Assembly: GCA_017622235.1 (NCBI GenBank)
Contig: JAGARN010000004.1
Span: forward strand, 48,351 to 112,350
Reading direction: 5' to 3'
Source of the DNA: Spirochaetaceae bacterium
GTDB taxonomy: Bacteria; Spirochaetota; Spirochaetia; Treponematales; Treponemataceae
DNA: 64,000 nt
In this document: positions 44,773 through 53,021 of the stretch, one piece after another
Position numbering within the stretch: position 1 is the stretch's first letter
Layout of the letters: every line of letters starts with the position of its first letter
Translations under genes and position numbers: made by a program
The notes under the pieces: model-generated
Databases searched by the model: none
The model's input: the letters and a program-made list of their open reading frames with translations, nothing else
What the model was told of the DNA's origin: nothing

Positions 44773-45366
44773 ATGGACATAGTAATTAATGGTACAAAAG
44801 CGGATATAACGTTAGATGAAGAAAAAAAACTCGGTCAAGTTCTTGCAGCTTTAGAAGAAGAATTTTCTCATAACCAAGCAACAACTGTAGCTATATCCGT
44901 AAATGGAAAATCGGTTTTAGCAGAAGAATTTAATTCAATTACTGAAATGCCCATAGAAGAAGTTTCTACACTTAATCTAACAACCGTAACACAGGATGAT
45001 ATCCTTATTTCGTTTAAAGAAATAGGTCAAGAATTTTCTCTAATTGCAGAAAATCTAAAACAACTTTCAATTATGTTCCAAAATGGACAGGATAAAACAG
45101 CTGTTGAAACAGTAAAAAGATTAGCAGACGCAGTAAATTCATTTTGTCATGTAGCAACTCTTTCTACTCTATTTCCAGAGAAATTTGCCGACATAAAACT
45201 AAATAATATGTCTGTTTCAGATTTTTTTGCGGAGTTGTCTCCTATTCTTACAGATTTTGAACAAGGTTTTCAAAACTCTGATTCTGTTCTCATGGGAGAC
45301 CTTGCAGAATATGAAATATGCCCTAGGATAGAAGCTATTATCAATATGACAAAAAATCTCGTATAA
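44773..45366 (+). CDS. Uncharacterised treponemal protein downstream of fliD
   Basis: 197 residues, cytoplasmic. The N-terminal 75 residues look like a small alpha/beta fold (MDIVINGTKADITLDEEKK, VAISVNGKSV, STLNLTTVTQDD), and the rest is helical (FKEIGQEFSLIAENLKQL). Treponemes keep a gene of this kind in this place after fliD, so a flagellar accessory or export-chaperone role is plausible but not shown. ATG 44773 follows the fliD stop by one base, with GAGG upstream; the ORF start at 44731 overlaps fliD and is rejected. Confidence 0.72.
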   Translation: MDIVINGTKADITLDEEKKLGQVLAALEEEFSHNQATTVAISVNGKSVLAEEFNSITEMPIEEVSTLNLTTVTQDDILISFKEIGQEFSLIAENLKQLSIMFQNGQDKTAVETVKRLADAVNSFCHVATLSTLFPEKFADIKLNNMSVSDFFAELSPILTDFEQGFQNSDSVLMGDLAEYEICPRIEAIINMTKNLV

Positions 45367-45405
45367 TATCTTGCAAAGCAACTAGACTACAACTTGGAGG
45401 GAACA

Positions 45406-45672
45406 ATGCAGATAATTAACCTTAACAATATAAAACGAACCGAAGGCGTTATTTATTATCGTAGACAATACACTGCCGAAGCAGAATTACAAATGCCCAA
45501 TAGGATTGAATCTTTAGCCGTAAATTTTACGATTGAAACAGATCCTATAGGAAACAAACTTTTTGAAATTGATTTTGATCCAAATACAATTAGTTATCCA
45601 TTGCTACCACTAAAAAAAGCATTAAAAGAATTTATCTTAATCAAAGACAATAACGGTGAGTTACCTATATGA
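45406..45672 (+). CDS. Small conserved treponemal protein upstream of tsaE
   Basis: 88 residues, no family recognised. It is mostly beta-strand-like (GVIYYRRQYTAEAELQMP, RIESLAVNFTIETD) with an acidic C-terminus. ATG 45406 has TTGGAGGG 6 nt upstream; the TTG at 45394 is part of that ribosome site. Its stop overlaps the tsaE start by 4 nt (ATGA), so translation is coupled. The role is unknown. Confidence 0.68.
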   Translation: MQIINLNNIKRTEGVIYYRRQYTAEAELQMPNRIESLAVNFTIETDPIGNKLFEIDFDPNTISYPLLPLKKALKEFILIKDNNGELPI

Positions 45673-46103
45673 TATTCCACACACAGAATGCGGAAGAAAC
45701 TATTCAACTTGGAAAAAAAATCGGTGAATATCTAAAACCCGGAACTGTAATCGCTATGGAAGGAACCCTTGCCGCTGGAAAAACGACTATAACAAAGGGC
45801 ATCGCCCTTGCTCTTGACGTAAAAGAAACAATAACAAGCCCCACCTTTACTCTTATTTCTGAGTATCAAGGGAAGATGCCTCTTTATCATATGGATGTTT
45901 ACAGACTAGATTCTTCAGAAGATTTTCTTAACCTCGGTGTAGAAGACATGATTTACGACGGCAAGGGCGTTGCCATAATCGAGTGGAGCGAGAAAATTCG
46001 TTCTGAACTTCCAGCAAATACAATAACTATAAGACTAGAAAGTGCAGAAGATGGAAGCCGTAAAATAACTATAGAAAATTGGCCTTTTGGAGAGCTAAAA
46101 TGA
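45669..46103 (+). CDS. tsaE: TsaE, ATPase for t6A tRNA modification
   Basis: 144 residues. Small P-loop protein that acts with TsaB and TsaD to make N6-threonylcarbamoyladenosine at A37 of ANN-decoding tRNAs. Walker A is GTLAAGKTT (32-40); other family marks are SPTFTLISEY, LYHMDVYRL and VAIIEWSEKI. Length is standard. It is coupled at both ends: its start overlaps the previous gene and its stop (TGA) overlaps the tsaB ATG. tsaD and tsaC are not in this window. Confidence 0.92.
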   Translation: MIFHTQNAEETIQLGKKIGEYLKPGTVIAMEGTLAAGKTTITKGIALALDVKETITSPTFTLISEYQGKMPLYHMDVYRLDSSEDFLNLGVEDMIYDGKGVAIIEWSEKIRSELPANTITIRLESAEDGSRKITIENWPFGELK

Positions 46104-46771
46104 AAGCACTAGCTTTAGATACCACAGTTTCTTGCATAACTATTGCCGCACGCAACCAGGAAAAAACCGCTACTTTGTCACTAGATGTAGGAATGCATCA
46201 GTCAGAACGCTTATTACCTGCAATAACTTTGGTTCTAAAAGAATGTAACCTTGAAGCAAAAGACCTTGATTTTGTAGCTATTAGCAAAGGACCTGGTTCT
46301 TTTACTGGATTGCGGCTTGGTTTTTCCGCAGCAAAAGCTTTAAACTTAGCAACTAACTGTCCAATATATGCCATCTCAAGTTTAGAAATATATGCTAAAC
46401 CTTATGATTCTTGGAATGGATGTGTAATTTCGGCAATAGACGCAAAAAAAGATAGATTCTTTGCGGCAATGTATAAAAATGGTCAAGAAATTATCGCTGC
46501 AACAGATGCCACCCCAGAACAAATTGGCACTTGGCTTCCTGACCAGGAATCGGTACTTCTAGTTGGTCCTGATGGGTTAAAACTAAAAGAAAAAATAGAA
46601 AAGTTAGCTTTTAAAACAAAAGTTTATTGTTTTGACGCTCATAAAACTTTGCCAACCGATGTTATATTCATTATGGCAGAAAAACTTTGCAAAGAAGGCA
46701 AACCTGCATTACAACCTTATGAGGGACCAGTATATCTAAGAAAAAGCGAAGCAGAAGAAAAAGCAAATTAG
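46100..46771 (+). CDS. tsaB: TsaB, t6A biosynthesis scaffold
   Basis: 223 residues, ASKHA-fold partner of TsaD. Visible: N-terminal ALALDTTVSCITIAARN, LLPAITLVLKE, and the diagnostic ISKGPGSFTGLRLGFSAAKAL. The C-terminal part ends with a Lys/Glu-rich tail. ATG 46100 overlaps the tsaE stop (ATGA) and yields the family N-terminus; the ORF start at 46079 lies within tsaE. The last 4 nt overlap the apbE gene on the other strand. Confidence 0.92.
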   Translation: MKALALDTTVSCITIAARNQEKTATLSLDVGMHQSERLLPAITLVLKECNLEAKDLDFVAISKGPGSFTGLRLGFSAAKALNLATNCPIYAISSLEIYAKPYDSWNGCVISAIDAKKDRFFAAMYKNGQEIIAATDATPEQIGTWLPDQESVLLVGPDGLKLKEKIEKLAFKTKVYCFDAHKTLPTDVIFIMAEKLCKEGKPALQPYEGPVYLRKSEAEEKAN

Positions 46772-47796
46772 GGTTGTATTTTAAAATCTGACAGTTGAAT
46801 CTCTGTTTTTTCTCTTGCCCCGTCTGTTACAAATACAGTTTTGTCACTAAGTACTATAATGCCTTCACAATTTTGTACTTTTAAAAATTCAGTTCCAACA
46901 TCACTTCCTAAAACAAATACTGCTGTAGAAAAGGCATCAGCCAGCATCGAATTGCTACCAAGAATCGTTACAGAAAGAATATCGCCTTGAACAGGGAATC
47001 CTGTCTTTGGGTTAAGAATATGATGGTATCTAATTCCATCTACTTCAAAAAATCTTTCATATGTTCCAGAAGTGACTACAGTAGAGTTCGACAAGGATAA
47101 AACTGCCAATGGTGAACCGTAGGGTTGCAGAGGATTTTTTATTCCAACACGCCACAAAGAGCCCTCTTCTTTGTGACCATATGCATAGATATTTCCGCCT
47201 AAGTCAAATAAAGCTGATTCTATTCCTGAATCCTTTGCGATTTGCACTAATTGGTCAGCGGCATAGCCTTTAGCAATCCCACCTAAATCAATAGACATAC
47301 CGCTTAGAGGTAAAAACACTGTAGAAGCTTCATAATCAATTTGAACAAGCCTATAATCCACAAGTTCTAGGGCGGCAGAAATTTCGCTTAGAGATGGTAC
47401 TTTTTGTTTTTCTGTACCAATACCCCACAATTTAACTAAAGCCCCTATAGTTGGATCAAAAGCACCCTGTGTTTCTTTTGCAACCTGAAGAGCATTTTCT
47501 AAAACTAGTATTACTTCGGCAGGGACTTGAACAGGAGCATTACCTGCCGCCCTGTTGATTTTAGACACCGCTGAATCTGAATAATTTACACTGAATAAAT
47601 TGTCTATTTGCTCAAGCCGCTGAAACATTTTGTCGTATAGTTCTTGGCTTCCACTTGAATACAAGTTAATTGAACAAACTGTACCCATAGAAATACGTTG
47701 CTGAGCAGGTAAAACAGCATTGCAATTTATAAAAAAAAATGCAACAAAAAAAATGTTCAACAAGATAATTATTCGCAATAAAAATTTTTGATTCAT
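46768..47796 (-). CDS. apbE: Lipidated FAD:protein FMN transferase (ApbE/Ftp)
   Basis: 342 residues. Periplasmic lipoprotein: signal peptide with lipobox FFINC (Cys about 25). It transfers FMN from FAD to Thr/Ser of flavoproteins such as Rnf/Nqr subunits; the T. pallidum homologue (Tp0796) is also known for FAD pyrophosphatase activity. Core motifs: MGTVCSINLY, GAFDPTIGALVKLWG, IDLGGIAKGYAADQ, LFDLGGNIYAYG, HHILNPKTG and ADAFSTAVFVLG (metal and flavin site). A -10 TATAAT ends 6 nt before ATG 47796, with no ribosome site. Confidence 0.93.
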   Translation of the reverse strand: MNQKFLLRIIILLNIFFVAFFFINCNAVLPAQQRISMGTVCSINLYSSGSQELYDKMFQRLEQIDNLFSVNYSDSAVSKINRAAGNAPVQVPAEVILVLENALQVAKETQGAFDPTIGALVKLWGIGTEKQKVPSLSEISAALELVDYRLVQIDYEASTVFLPLSGMSIDLGGIAKGYAADQLVQIAKDSGIESALFDLGGNIYAYGHKEEGSLWRVGIKNPLQPYGSPLAVLSLSNSTVVTSGTYERFFEVDGIRYHHILNPKTGFPVQGDILSVTILGSNSMLADAFSTAVFVLGSDVGTEFLKVQNCEGIIVLSDKTVFVTDGAREKTEIQLSDFKIQP

Positions 47797-47802
47797 ATAT
47801 AA

Positions 47803-47808
47803 ATTATA
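47803..47808 (-). promoter_or_regulatory. -10 element of apbE
   Basis: TATAAT on the minus strand ends 6 nt before the apbE ATG. No good -35 is seen at 17 nt. A leaderless mRNA is predicted. Confidence 0.5.
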
Positions 47809-47842
47809 ATGTATTTATTTTTATTGAGCTACAATTTCTTGA

Positions 47843-47871
47843 TTGCTATATTTTTATTTTAGAGTTATAAT
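47843..47871 (+). promoter_or_regulatory. Promoter of the amino-acid ABC transporter genes
   Basis: TTGCTA (47843-47848), 17 nt, TATAAT (47866-47871), about 33 nt before GTG 47905, with AAGGA as ribosome site. Confidence 0.65.
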
Positions 47872-47904
47872 AAACTATCTTGGATGTAATCAAGGATTCA
47901 AATT

Positions 47905-48597
47905 GTGAATTTTTCTTTTTTAGGTCGATATTGGTCGTTTTATCTGATTGGTGCTAAAAACACTATTCTGTTAGCAATATTTGCGGTTGTTCTTGGCACT
48001 TGTCTGGGTTTGCTAATTGCTCTTTGTCGCATAAGCAAGAATAAATTCCTTCGATTTGCAGGAACAGCTTATGTTGAATTTATTCGGGGAACTCCGCTTC
48101 TTGTACAACTTTTCATTATTTATTATGGACTTCAAGCTATTGGTATTCGATTTCCAGACATACCATTTATGTCAAAACTCCTTGGTATAAATTTTTCGGA
48201 CTTTATGTCTGGCGTAATAACTATGGGAATAAACTCTGCCGCCTACGTATGTGAAATTTTCCGTGGTGGAATACAATCCATAGACAAAGGGCAAATGGAA
48301 GCGGGTCGCAGTTTGGGGCTTTCATACAATCGTACATTGTTCCACATAGTAATTCCACAAGCTATACGTAATGTACTGCCAGCTTTGGGAAATGAATTTG
48401 TTGTTGTTATTAAGGAATCCTCTATAGTCTCCATAATTGGAATTGCAGACCTTATGTACAAGGCAAATACAGTTCGTGGAAACACATTCCAACCCTTTGA
48501 ACCACTTTTGGTTGCCGCAGTGGTTTATTTTTTAATGACTTTCCCACTTTCAAAATTGCTTGCTCACATTGAACGAAGGATGAGAACCCATGACTAA
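47905..48597 (+). CDS. Polar amino-acid ABC transporter permease (HisM/GlnP family)
   Basis: 230-residue inner-membrane permease with about five membrane segments. The N-terminal family signature is [17 protein letters not shown], followed by [19 protein letters not shown]. The EAA loop is [19 protein letters not shown], then [15 protein letters not shown] and [17 protein letters not shown]. Length and motifs fit glutamine, histidine or cystine importers, but the substrate is not readable. The start is GTG 47905. The ATPase gene overlaps its 3' end by 8 nt. No binding-protein gene is adjacent. Confidence 0.9.
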   Translation: MNFSFLGRYWSFYLIGAKNTILLAIFAVVLGTCLGLLIALCRISKNKFLRFAGTAYVEFIRGTPLLVQLFIIYYGLQAIGIRFPDIPFMSKLLGINFSDFMSGVITMGINSAAYVCEIFRGGIQSIDKGQMEAGRSLGLSYNRTLFHIVIPQAIRNVLPALGNEFVVVIKESSIVSIIGIADLMYKANTVRGNTFQPFEPLLVAAVVYFLMTFPLSKLLAHIERRMRTHD

Positions 48598-49354
48598 CGA
48601 ACCAATTATTCGTGTAACAAATCTTGAAAAAAATTTTGGCGAACTAAAAGTTCTTCGTGGCATAACAGAAGAAATTTACAAAGGTGAAGTTATCGTAATA
48701 ATCGGTCCTTCCGGCTCAGGTAAAAGTACATTCCTTCGCTGCCTTAATCTTTTAGAAATTCCTACCAGTGGCGAAATATATTTTGATGGTCATAATATTA
48801 CAGACAAATCCATATCTCGCCGTAAAATGGAAAAAGCCGTTGATGGTTATCGTAGCGAAATGGGTATGGTTTTTCAGCATTTTAATTTATTTCCACATAA
48901 ATCTGTGCTAGAAAACATAACCATGGCTCCTGTGTTATTAAAACGAATGACAAAAGAAGAAGCAACTCAAAAAGCAATGGAGCTTTTAAACCGAGTTGGT
49001 CTTGCAGAAAAAGCAAATGCTTATCCGCCACAACTTTCTGGCGGTCAAAAGCAACGAATCGCTATCGTCCGTTCACTTGCAATGCAACCCAAAGTCATGT
49101 TGTTTGACGAACCGACTTCAGCACTAGACCCAGAAATGGTTGGAGAAGTTCTTGCGGTTATAAAAGACCTTGCAAAAGATGGAATGACAATGGCGGTTGT
49201 TACTCATGAAATGCGTTTTGCTCAAGAGGCAGGAAGTCGAATATTCTTTATGGATGAAGGTGTTATCCTAGAAAAAGGAACTCCAGAAGAAGTATTTGGC
49301 AATCCAAAAAATCCTAGGTTAAAGGATTTTCTTGGCAAAGTACTTAATACATAG
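48590..49354 (+). CDS. Polar amino-acid ABC transporter ATPase (GlnQ/HisP family)
   Basis: 254 residues. Walker A is [10 protein letters not shown], the Q-loop [19 protein letters not shown] (typical of this subfamily), the signature [16 protein letters not shown], Walker [17 protein letters not shown], and the switch His is in [12 protein letters not shown]. An insertion [17 protein letters not shown] lies before the Q-loop. It energises the permease encoded just upstream, with which it overlaps by 8 nt. Its 3' end converges on the phosphodiesterase gene, 25 nt away. Confidence 0.92.
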   Translation: MTNEPIIRVTNLEKNFGELKVLRGITEEIYKGEVIVIIGPSGSGKSTFLRCLNLLEIPTSGEIYFDGHNITDKSISRRKMEKAVDGYRSEMGMVFQHFNLFPHKSVLENITMAPVLLKRMTKEEATQKAMELLNRVGLAEKANAYPPQLSGGQKQRIAIVRSLAMQPKVMLFDEPTSALDPEMVGEVLAVIKDLAKDGMTMAVVTHEMRFAQEAGSRIFFMDEGVILEKGTPEEVFGNPKNPRLKDFLGKVLNT

Positions 49355-49379
49355 TGTATTTTTTCTTTGCGTTAAATTA

Positions 49380-50081
49380 TCAAACGTAAAAGGGAGAAAA
49401 GCTATAACCACCAAATAAAGTTTCTCGTATCTCAAAAAAATCTACATGATAGCGTTCTGTTTTTCCAGGAAAAGAAATAATTGCAAACGTTGGAGGAAAA
49501 CCGCCTCTTGGTCTTGAGCAACTACCTGGGTTTAAAACAAGTGTAGCTCCTGCATCTTCTCGGTGGGGACGATGAGTATGACCAAACAAAACAATATCGC
49601 AGTCCATTGTTTCTGCTGTGGCAGACAATGTTTCTGTGCCAAAATCTACTCCATGACGGTTACCATGAACACATAACAATGTTCTACCTGCTGCACGAAA
49701 CATTACAGTGGATAGCACATTAAAATACCTAGGCACAGATGAAGATTCTTGAGACGTGTTGCCATCTGAAAAAAAATCTGCCGGATATTGCTCCCCATCA
49801 CCGTTACCTCTAACACAAACAATAACAGGTGGCAAAAGTGATGCTATTTTTTCTTCTGTAGCAGCTTCATTTAAACAAGAAACTAGGTCGCAAATTCCAT
49901 CGCCACAAAAAACAATCGCATCACAGTCTGCTCCAAATTCATGAATTATTTTTGCAAAGACTTGCACATCACCATGAGAATCTGATATAACCAACAACTT
50001 GGCAGATTTTTTCTTTTCTAACAAGTCCATGTCTTCGGCAGAACCAATAATTGACGATTCTGGTACAGAAAAAGAATTCAT
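49380..50081 (-). CDS. YfcE/MJ0936-type metallophosphodiesterase
   Basis: 233 residues. Calcineurin-like phosphoesterase with every core motif: ISDSHGD, VFCGDG, VRGNGD, CVHGNRHG and LFGHTHRPH, and NPGSCSRPRGG near the end. Relatives hydrolyse phosphodiesters in vitro; the natural substrate is unknown. A stretch of about 28 residues precedes the first motif, longer than in E. coli YfcE. The ATG has AGGAGC upstream. It follows the lipoprotein gene by 26 nt, so they are probably one operon. Confidence 0.88.
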   Translation of the reverse strand: MNSFSVPESSIIGSAEDMDLLEKKKSAKLLVISDSHGDVQVFAKIIHEFGADCDAIVFCGDGICDLVSCLNEAATEEKIASLLPPVIVCVRGNGDGEQYPADFFSDGNTSQESSSVPRYFNVLSTVMFRAAGRTLLCVHGNRHGVDFGTETLSATAETMDCDIVLFGHTHRPHREDAGATLVLNPGSCSRPRGGFPPTFAIISFPGKTERYHVDFFEIRETLFGGYSFSPFYV

Positions 50082-50107
50082 ATTGCTCCTATTGTTTTAT
50101 TTGCGTA

Positions 50108-50920
50108 CTATTCATTTGTTTGTGGACGCTGTTCTATTACAAAATGATTCTGAGCAGATATTCCTGTTTCAGGATCCACATATTGGGAAACAACCCAGCT
50201 ACTTCCAACAAGTTGCCTTGCATGAACCATCAGTTCTGATATATCTTGATTCAAACCACCATTGTTTTCTATAGGAATCATGGACATATAATACAATGCT
50301 CTTTGAATAAGTTCAGGCACATTTTGTGTGTAGGCAACACTTTCTTCGGCGAAACCATCTTCGGTAGAAGAAAATGGTCTGTATTCCAAAACCAAATCAC
50401 AGTTTGCTTCCATTCCCAATATATCATCCTGTGGTAGCAGAGAAAAAATAGGAAAAACTATAGACCCTTCATCAGCGGATTCTTTCATTTTAGCGAGTGC
50501 CCCATGAGTACCTTCTGGTGCTCCCACTAAAATTAATCCCTCTGCACCAGATTCAGATAACATTCCTGATAAAAGAGAAATACGTGCTGCTGAACCTCGC
50601 TTAAAATCATCTGGAAAAACAAAAGGTATAACAGTTCCACCATTGTCGGCTAAACCAAAAGAACTGGAAATTAATTGCATAGTTTTGGCAATAAAAGCTT
50701 CATCATTGTATCCATAGCCAAAAAGGACAGCAATACGTCGTTTAGGCTCAGGAAAGTTGTAAACACCCTGTAACGCCATCATATCAGAATCCGTTACTAG
50801 TTCTGGTTCAATAAGAGAAGCATTTTCTATTTCTTTCTTTGAATCCTTTGCAGGATTACATGCCAAAAACAAAAAAGAGACTATACAAGCAAAAAAAATG
50901 CATAAAATTTTTTTGTTCAT
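50108..50920 (-). CDS. Lipoprotein with periplasmic-binding-protein-like fold (DUF3798-like)
   Basis: 270 residues. Lipoprotein signal MNKKILCIFFACIVSFLFLAC (Cys 21). The mature part reads as alternating strands and helices (KRRIAVLFGYGYNDEAF, AEGLILVGAPEGTHGALA, CDLVLEYRPF), which recalls type I periplasmic binding proteins and the poorly known DUF3798 lipoproteins; this assignment is tentative. A promoter TTGTCG-17-TATATT ends 9 nt before the ATG with no clear ribosome site. The role is unknown. Confidence 0.7.
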   Translation of the reverse strand: MNKKILCIFFACIVSFLFLACNPAKDSKKEIENASLIEPELVTDSDMMALQGVYNFPEPKRRIAVLFGYGYNDEAFIAKTMQLISSSFGLADNGGTVIPFVFPDDFKRGSAARISLLSGMLSESGAEGLILVGAPEGTHGALAKMKESADEGSIVFPIFSLLPQDDILGMEANCDLVLEYRPFSSTEDGFAEESVAYTQNVPELIQRALYYMSMIPIENNGGLNQDISELMVHARQLVGSSWVVSQYVDPETGISAQNHFVIEQRPQTNE

Positions 50921-51066
50921 TTCTATATCAATATATAATAATATAAGTTTCTCGACAATAGCAAGGAATACTCTTTCATTATTTTATATTGTAAAGAAAC
51001 AATCTTTTACAATGTGAATTACAATCTTAAAAAGGCACAATACATATTATATAACATACATAAGTG

Positions 51067-51095
51067 TTGACATCATATCTTTAAAAAAATATACT
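51067..51095 (+). promoter_or_regulatory. Strong promoter of the ilvB leader, TTGACA-17-TATACT
   Basis: Perfect -35 TTGACA (51067-51072), 17-nt spacer, -10 TATACT (51090-51095). The -10 ends 6 nt before the leader-peptide ATG at 51102. Confidence 0.8.
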
Positions 51096-51101
51096 ACCCT
51101 T

Positions 51102-51203
51102 ATGAGTATCATTTTCTCATTGCTATCAGTTGTTGTCTTCTCTGTCGTCCTTTTGATTGGCGAATGTCCGAGAGGGAATTTTTGTATGCAATGTGGATTT
51201 TAA
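51102..51203 (+). CDS. Branched-chain amino-acid leader peptide upstream of ilvB
   Basis: 33-codon ORF. Residues 3-19 contain 12 Ile, Leu or Val residues (for example VVVFSVVLLI at 10-19), followed by a Cys/Gly-containing tail and TAA at 51201. It begins right at the predicted transcription start, and a perfect 12-bp terminator follows 15 nt after the stop, then ilvB. This is the layout of ilv and ivb attenuator peptides. Within it, TTCTCTGTCG (51138-51147, in the Val codons) can pair with CGAGAGGGAA (51169-51178), and GAGAGGG (51170-51176) can pair instead with CCCTCCC of the terminator stem. It could also be a chance hydrophobic ORF, but the context argues against that. Confidence 0.75.
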   Translation: MSIIFSLLSVVVFSVVLLIGECPRGNFCMQCGF

Positions 51204-51217
51204 TGGTTAATCCTAGC

Positions 51218-51249
51218 AAAAAGCCCTCCCAAAACGGAGGGCTTTTTTT
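51218..51249 (+). terminator. Attenuator terminator before ilvB
   Basis: 12-bp perfect stem AAAAAGCCCTCC (51218-51229) / GGAGGGCTTTTT (51236-51247), loop CAAAAC, followed by T. It lies between the leader ORF and ilvB, on the same transcript. Confidence 0.88.
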
Positions 51250-51293
51250 ATAAAAAAGATGTGCTGTATATAAACATCAAGGAGGCAAATAAA

Positions 51294-53018
51294 ATGATAG
51301 AAGCAACAGGAGCAGAAATTATCGTAAAATTACTTGAACGGCAGGGAATAACAGTAGCAGCGGGAATTCCTGGTGGTTCTGTGTTGCCATTGTACGATGA
51401 AATTAGCAAAAGCAAAATAAAACACATCCTTGTACGCCATGAACAAGCAGCTGGTTTTATTGCACAAGGGATGGCAAGAACCACAGGGTTACCAGCTGTT
51501 TGCATTGCAACAAGTGGACCAGGAGCTATGAACTTACTTACAGCAGTGGCTGATGCCCGCTGCGATTCTATTCCCATGGTTGCAATTACCGGACAAGTAA
51601 ACTCACACCTCATTGGTACAGATGCCTTTCAAGAAGCTGATACTTTTGGACTTTCTTTCCCTATAACGAAACATAGCGTAATGGTAAAAAAGCCCGAAGA
51701 ACTTTTGAAAGCAATTCCCGAAGCTTTCTCTATAGCTGCATCCGGACGTCCTGGTCCTGTATTGATTGATATCCCTAGGGATGTGCAAACTGCAAAATGC
51801 CGCTTTAATGAATGGCCAGCACCAGGAACAGTAGAAAGAAGGGCTGCTAGATTCAGGACAGAGGGAATAAACTTTGCAAAGGCAATAGACAATTTTTCAG
51901 AAATTCTATCAACAGCAGCAAGACCTGTTCTGTACGCTGGTGGCGGATGTAATTCCCCAGAGGCGGCAAAAGGGATTCTGCAACTTTTAGAACAAATTCC
52001 TATGCCTGTAGTATCAAGCCTAATGGGCATAGGCTGTATCCCTCAATCAAGTAAAAACTGGTGCGGTATGGTTGGAATGCATGGTAGCCATGCTGCAAAT
52101 GTTGCAATGCATGATGCAGATGTTGTTCTAGCTGTCGGAGTACGGTTTGATGACCGGGCTACGGGACTGGTTTCTAAATTTTGTCCAGAAGCAAAAATCC
52201 TACATATTGATATAGATGCCGCCGAGGTGAACAAGATTCTTGCGTCTTATTGTTCCATAATTTGCGACTGTGAATCTGCTTTTCCAGCGATTGCACAACG
52301 ATTACGAGAAAATAATGCTCAGAAAAAAAGTAGTCCTTGGCTCGCACAGATTTCACAACTATACCAAAACGAAAAAATTGCAAACCTTCAAAGAGAAGCA
52401 AATAATTTATCAATCCCTAGCATCTTAATATCTTCGATACCAGAATTAGCAGAAAAAGCTGGATTAGATTCAGATTCAATTATTGTAACTACAGATGTTG
52501 GTCAACACCAAATGTGGACAGCACAGTTTTATCCTATAGAAAAACCAAGACAACTTTTGACAAGTGGTTCTCTTGGCACAATGGGTTTTGGTTTACCAGC
52601 AGCCATTGGAGCTGCACTTGCAAACCCTAAAAAGCGAATTGTTTGTTTTTCTGGAGATGGCTCAATAATGATGAATATTCAAGAACTTGCCACACTGAGG
52701 GAACAAAATTTAGATGTAACTGTAATTGTTTTGGATAACGGAGCTTTGGGAATGGTAAGACAACAACAAGAGTTTTTATTTGAAAAAAACTATTCTGCAA
52801 GTATATTTACCGCTAACCCAGACCTGATTTCCATTGCAAAAGGATTTGGAATTTTTGCAGAAGACATAGAAACTAACCCAGAGTGGTACAAAAACGCCTT
52901 TCCCGCCACAGGCTCTGGACCACGTTTTGTTAGATGTGCTATTTCGCAAGCAGAGAATGTTTATCCATTTGTTCCTGCCGGCAAACCGAATATAGAAGCT
53001 ATAACCGGCAGAAACTAA
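51294..53018 (+). CDS. ilvB: Acetolactate synthase large subunit (IlvB type)
   Basis: 574 residues. ThDP enzyme that condenses two pyruvates to acetolactate (valine/leucine) or pyruvate with 2-oxobutyrate (isoleucine). The catalytic Glu50 is in VRHEQAAGFIAQG. Others: TSGPGAMNLLTAVADA, PVLIDIPRDVQ (linker), LTSGSLGTMGFGLPAAIGAA and the ThDP/Mg motif GDGSIMMNIQEL ... VLDNGALGMVRQQQ. The normal FAD-linked middle domain is present (VVSSLMGIGCIPQ). ATG 51294 has AAGGAGG upstream. No ilvN regulatory subunit gene follows: the next gene is convergent, 4 nt away. Control is probably by the attenuator upstream. Confidence 0.93.
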   Translation: MIEATGAEIIVKLLERQGITVAAGIPGGSVLPLYDEISKSKIKHILVRHEQAAGFIAQGMARTTGLPAVCIATSGPGAMNLLTAVADARCDSIPMVAITGQVNSHLIGTDAFQEADTFGLSFPITKHSVMVKKPEELLKAIPEAFSIAASGRPGPVLIDIPRDVQTAKCRFNEWPAPGTVERRAARFRTEGINFAKAIDNFSEILSTAARPVLYAGGGCNSPEAAKGILQLLEQIPMPVVSSLMGIGCIPQSSKNWCGMVGMHGSHAANVAMHDADVVLAVGVRFDDRATGLVSKFCPEAKILHIDIDAAEVNKILASYCSIICDCESAFPAIAQRLRENNAQKKSSPWLAQISQLYQNEKIANLQREANNLSIPSILISSIPELAEKAGLDSDSIIVTTDVGQHQMWTAQFYPIEKPRQLLTSGSLGTMGFGLPAAIGAALANPKKRIVCFSGDGSIMMNIQELATLREQNLDVTVIVLDNGALGMVRQQQEFLFEKNYSASIFTANPDLISIAKGFGIFAEDIETNPEWYKNAFPATGSGPRFVRCAISQAENVYPFVPAGKPNIEAITGRN

Positions 53019-53021
53019 AAC

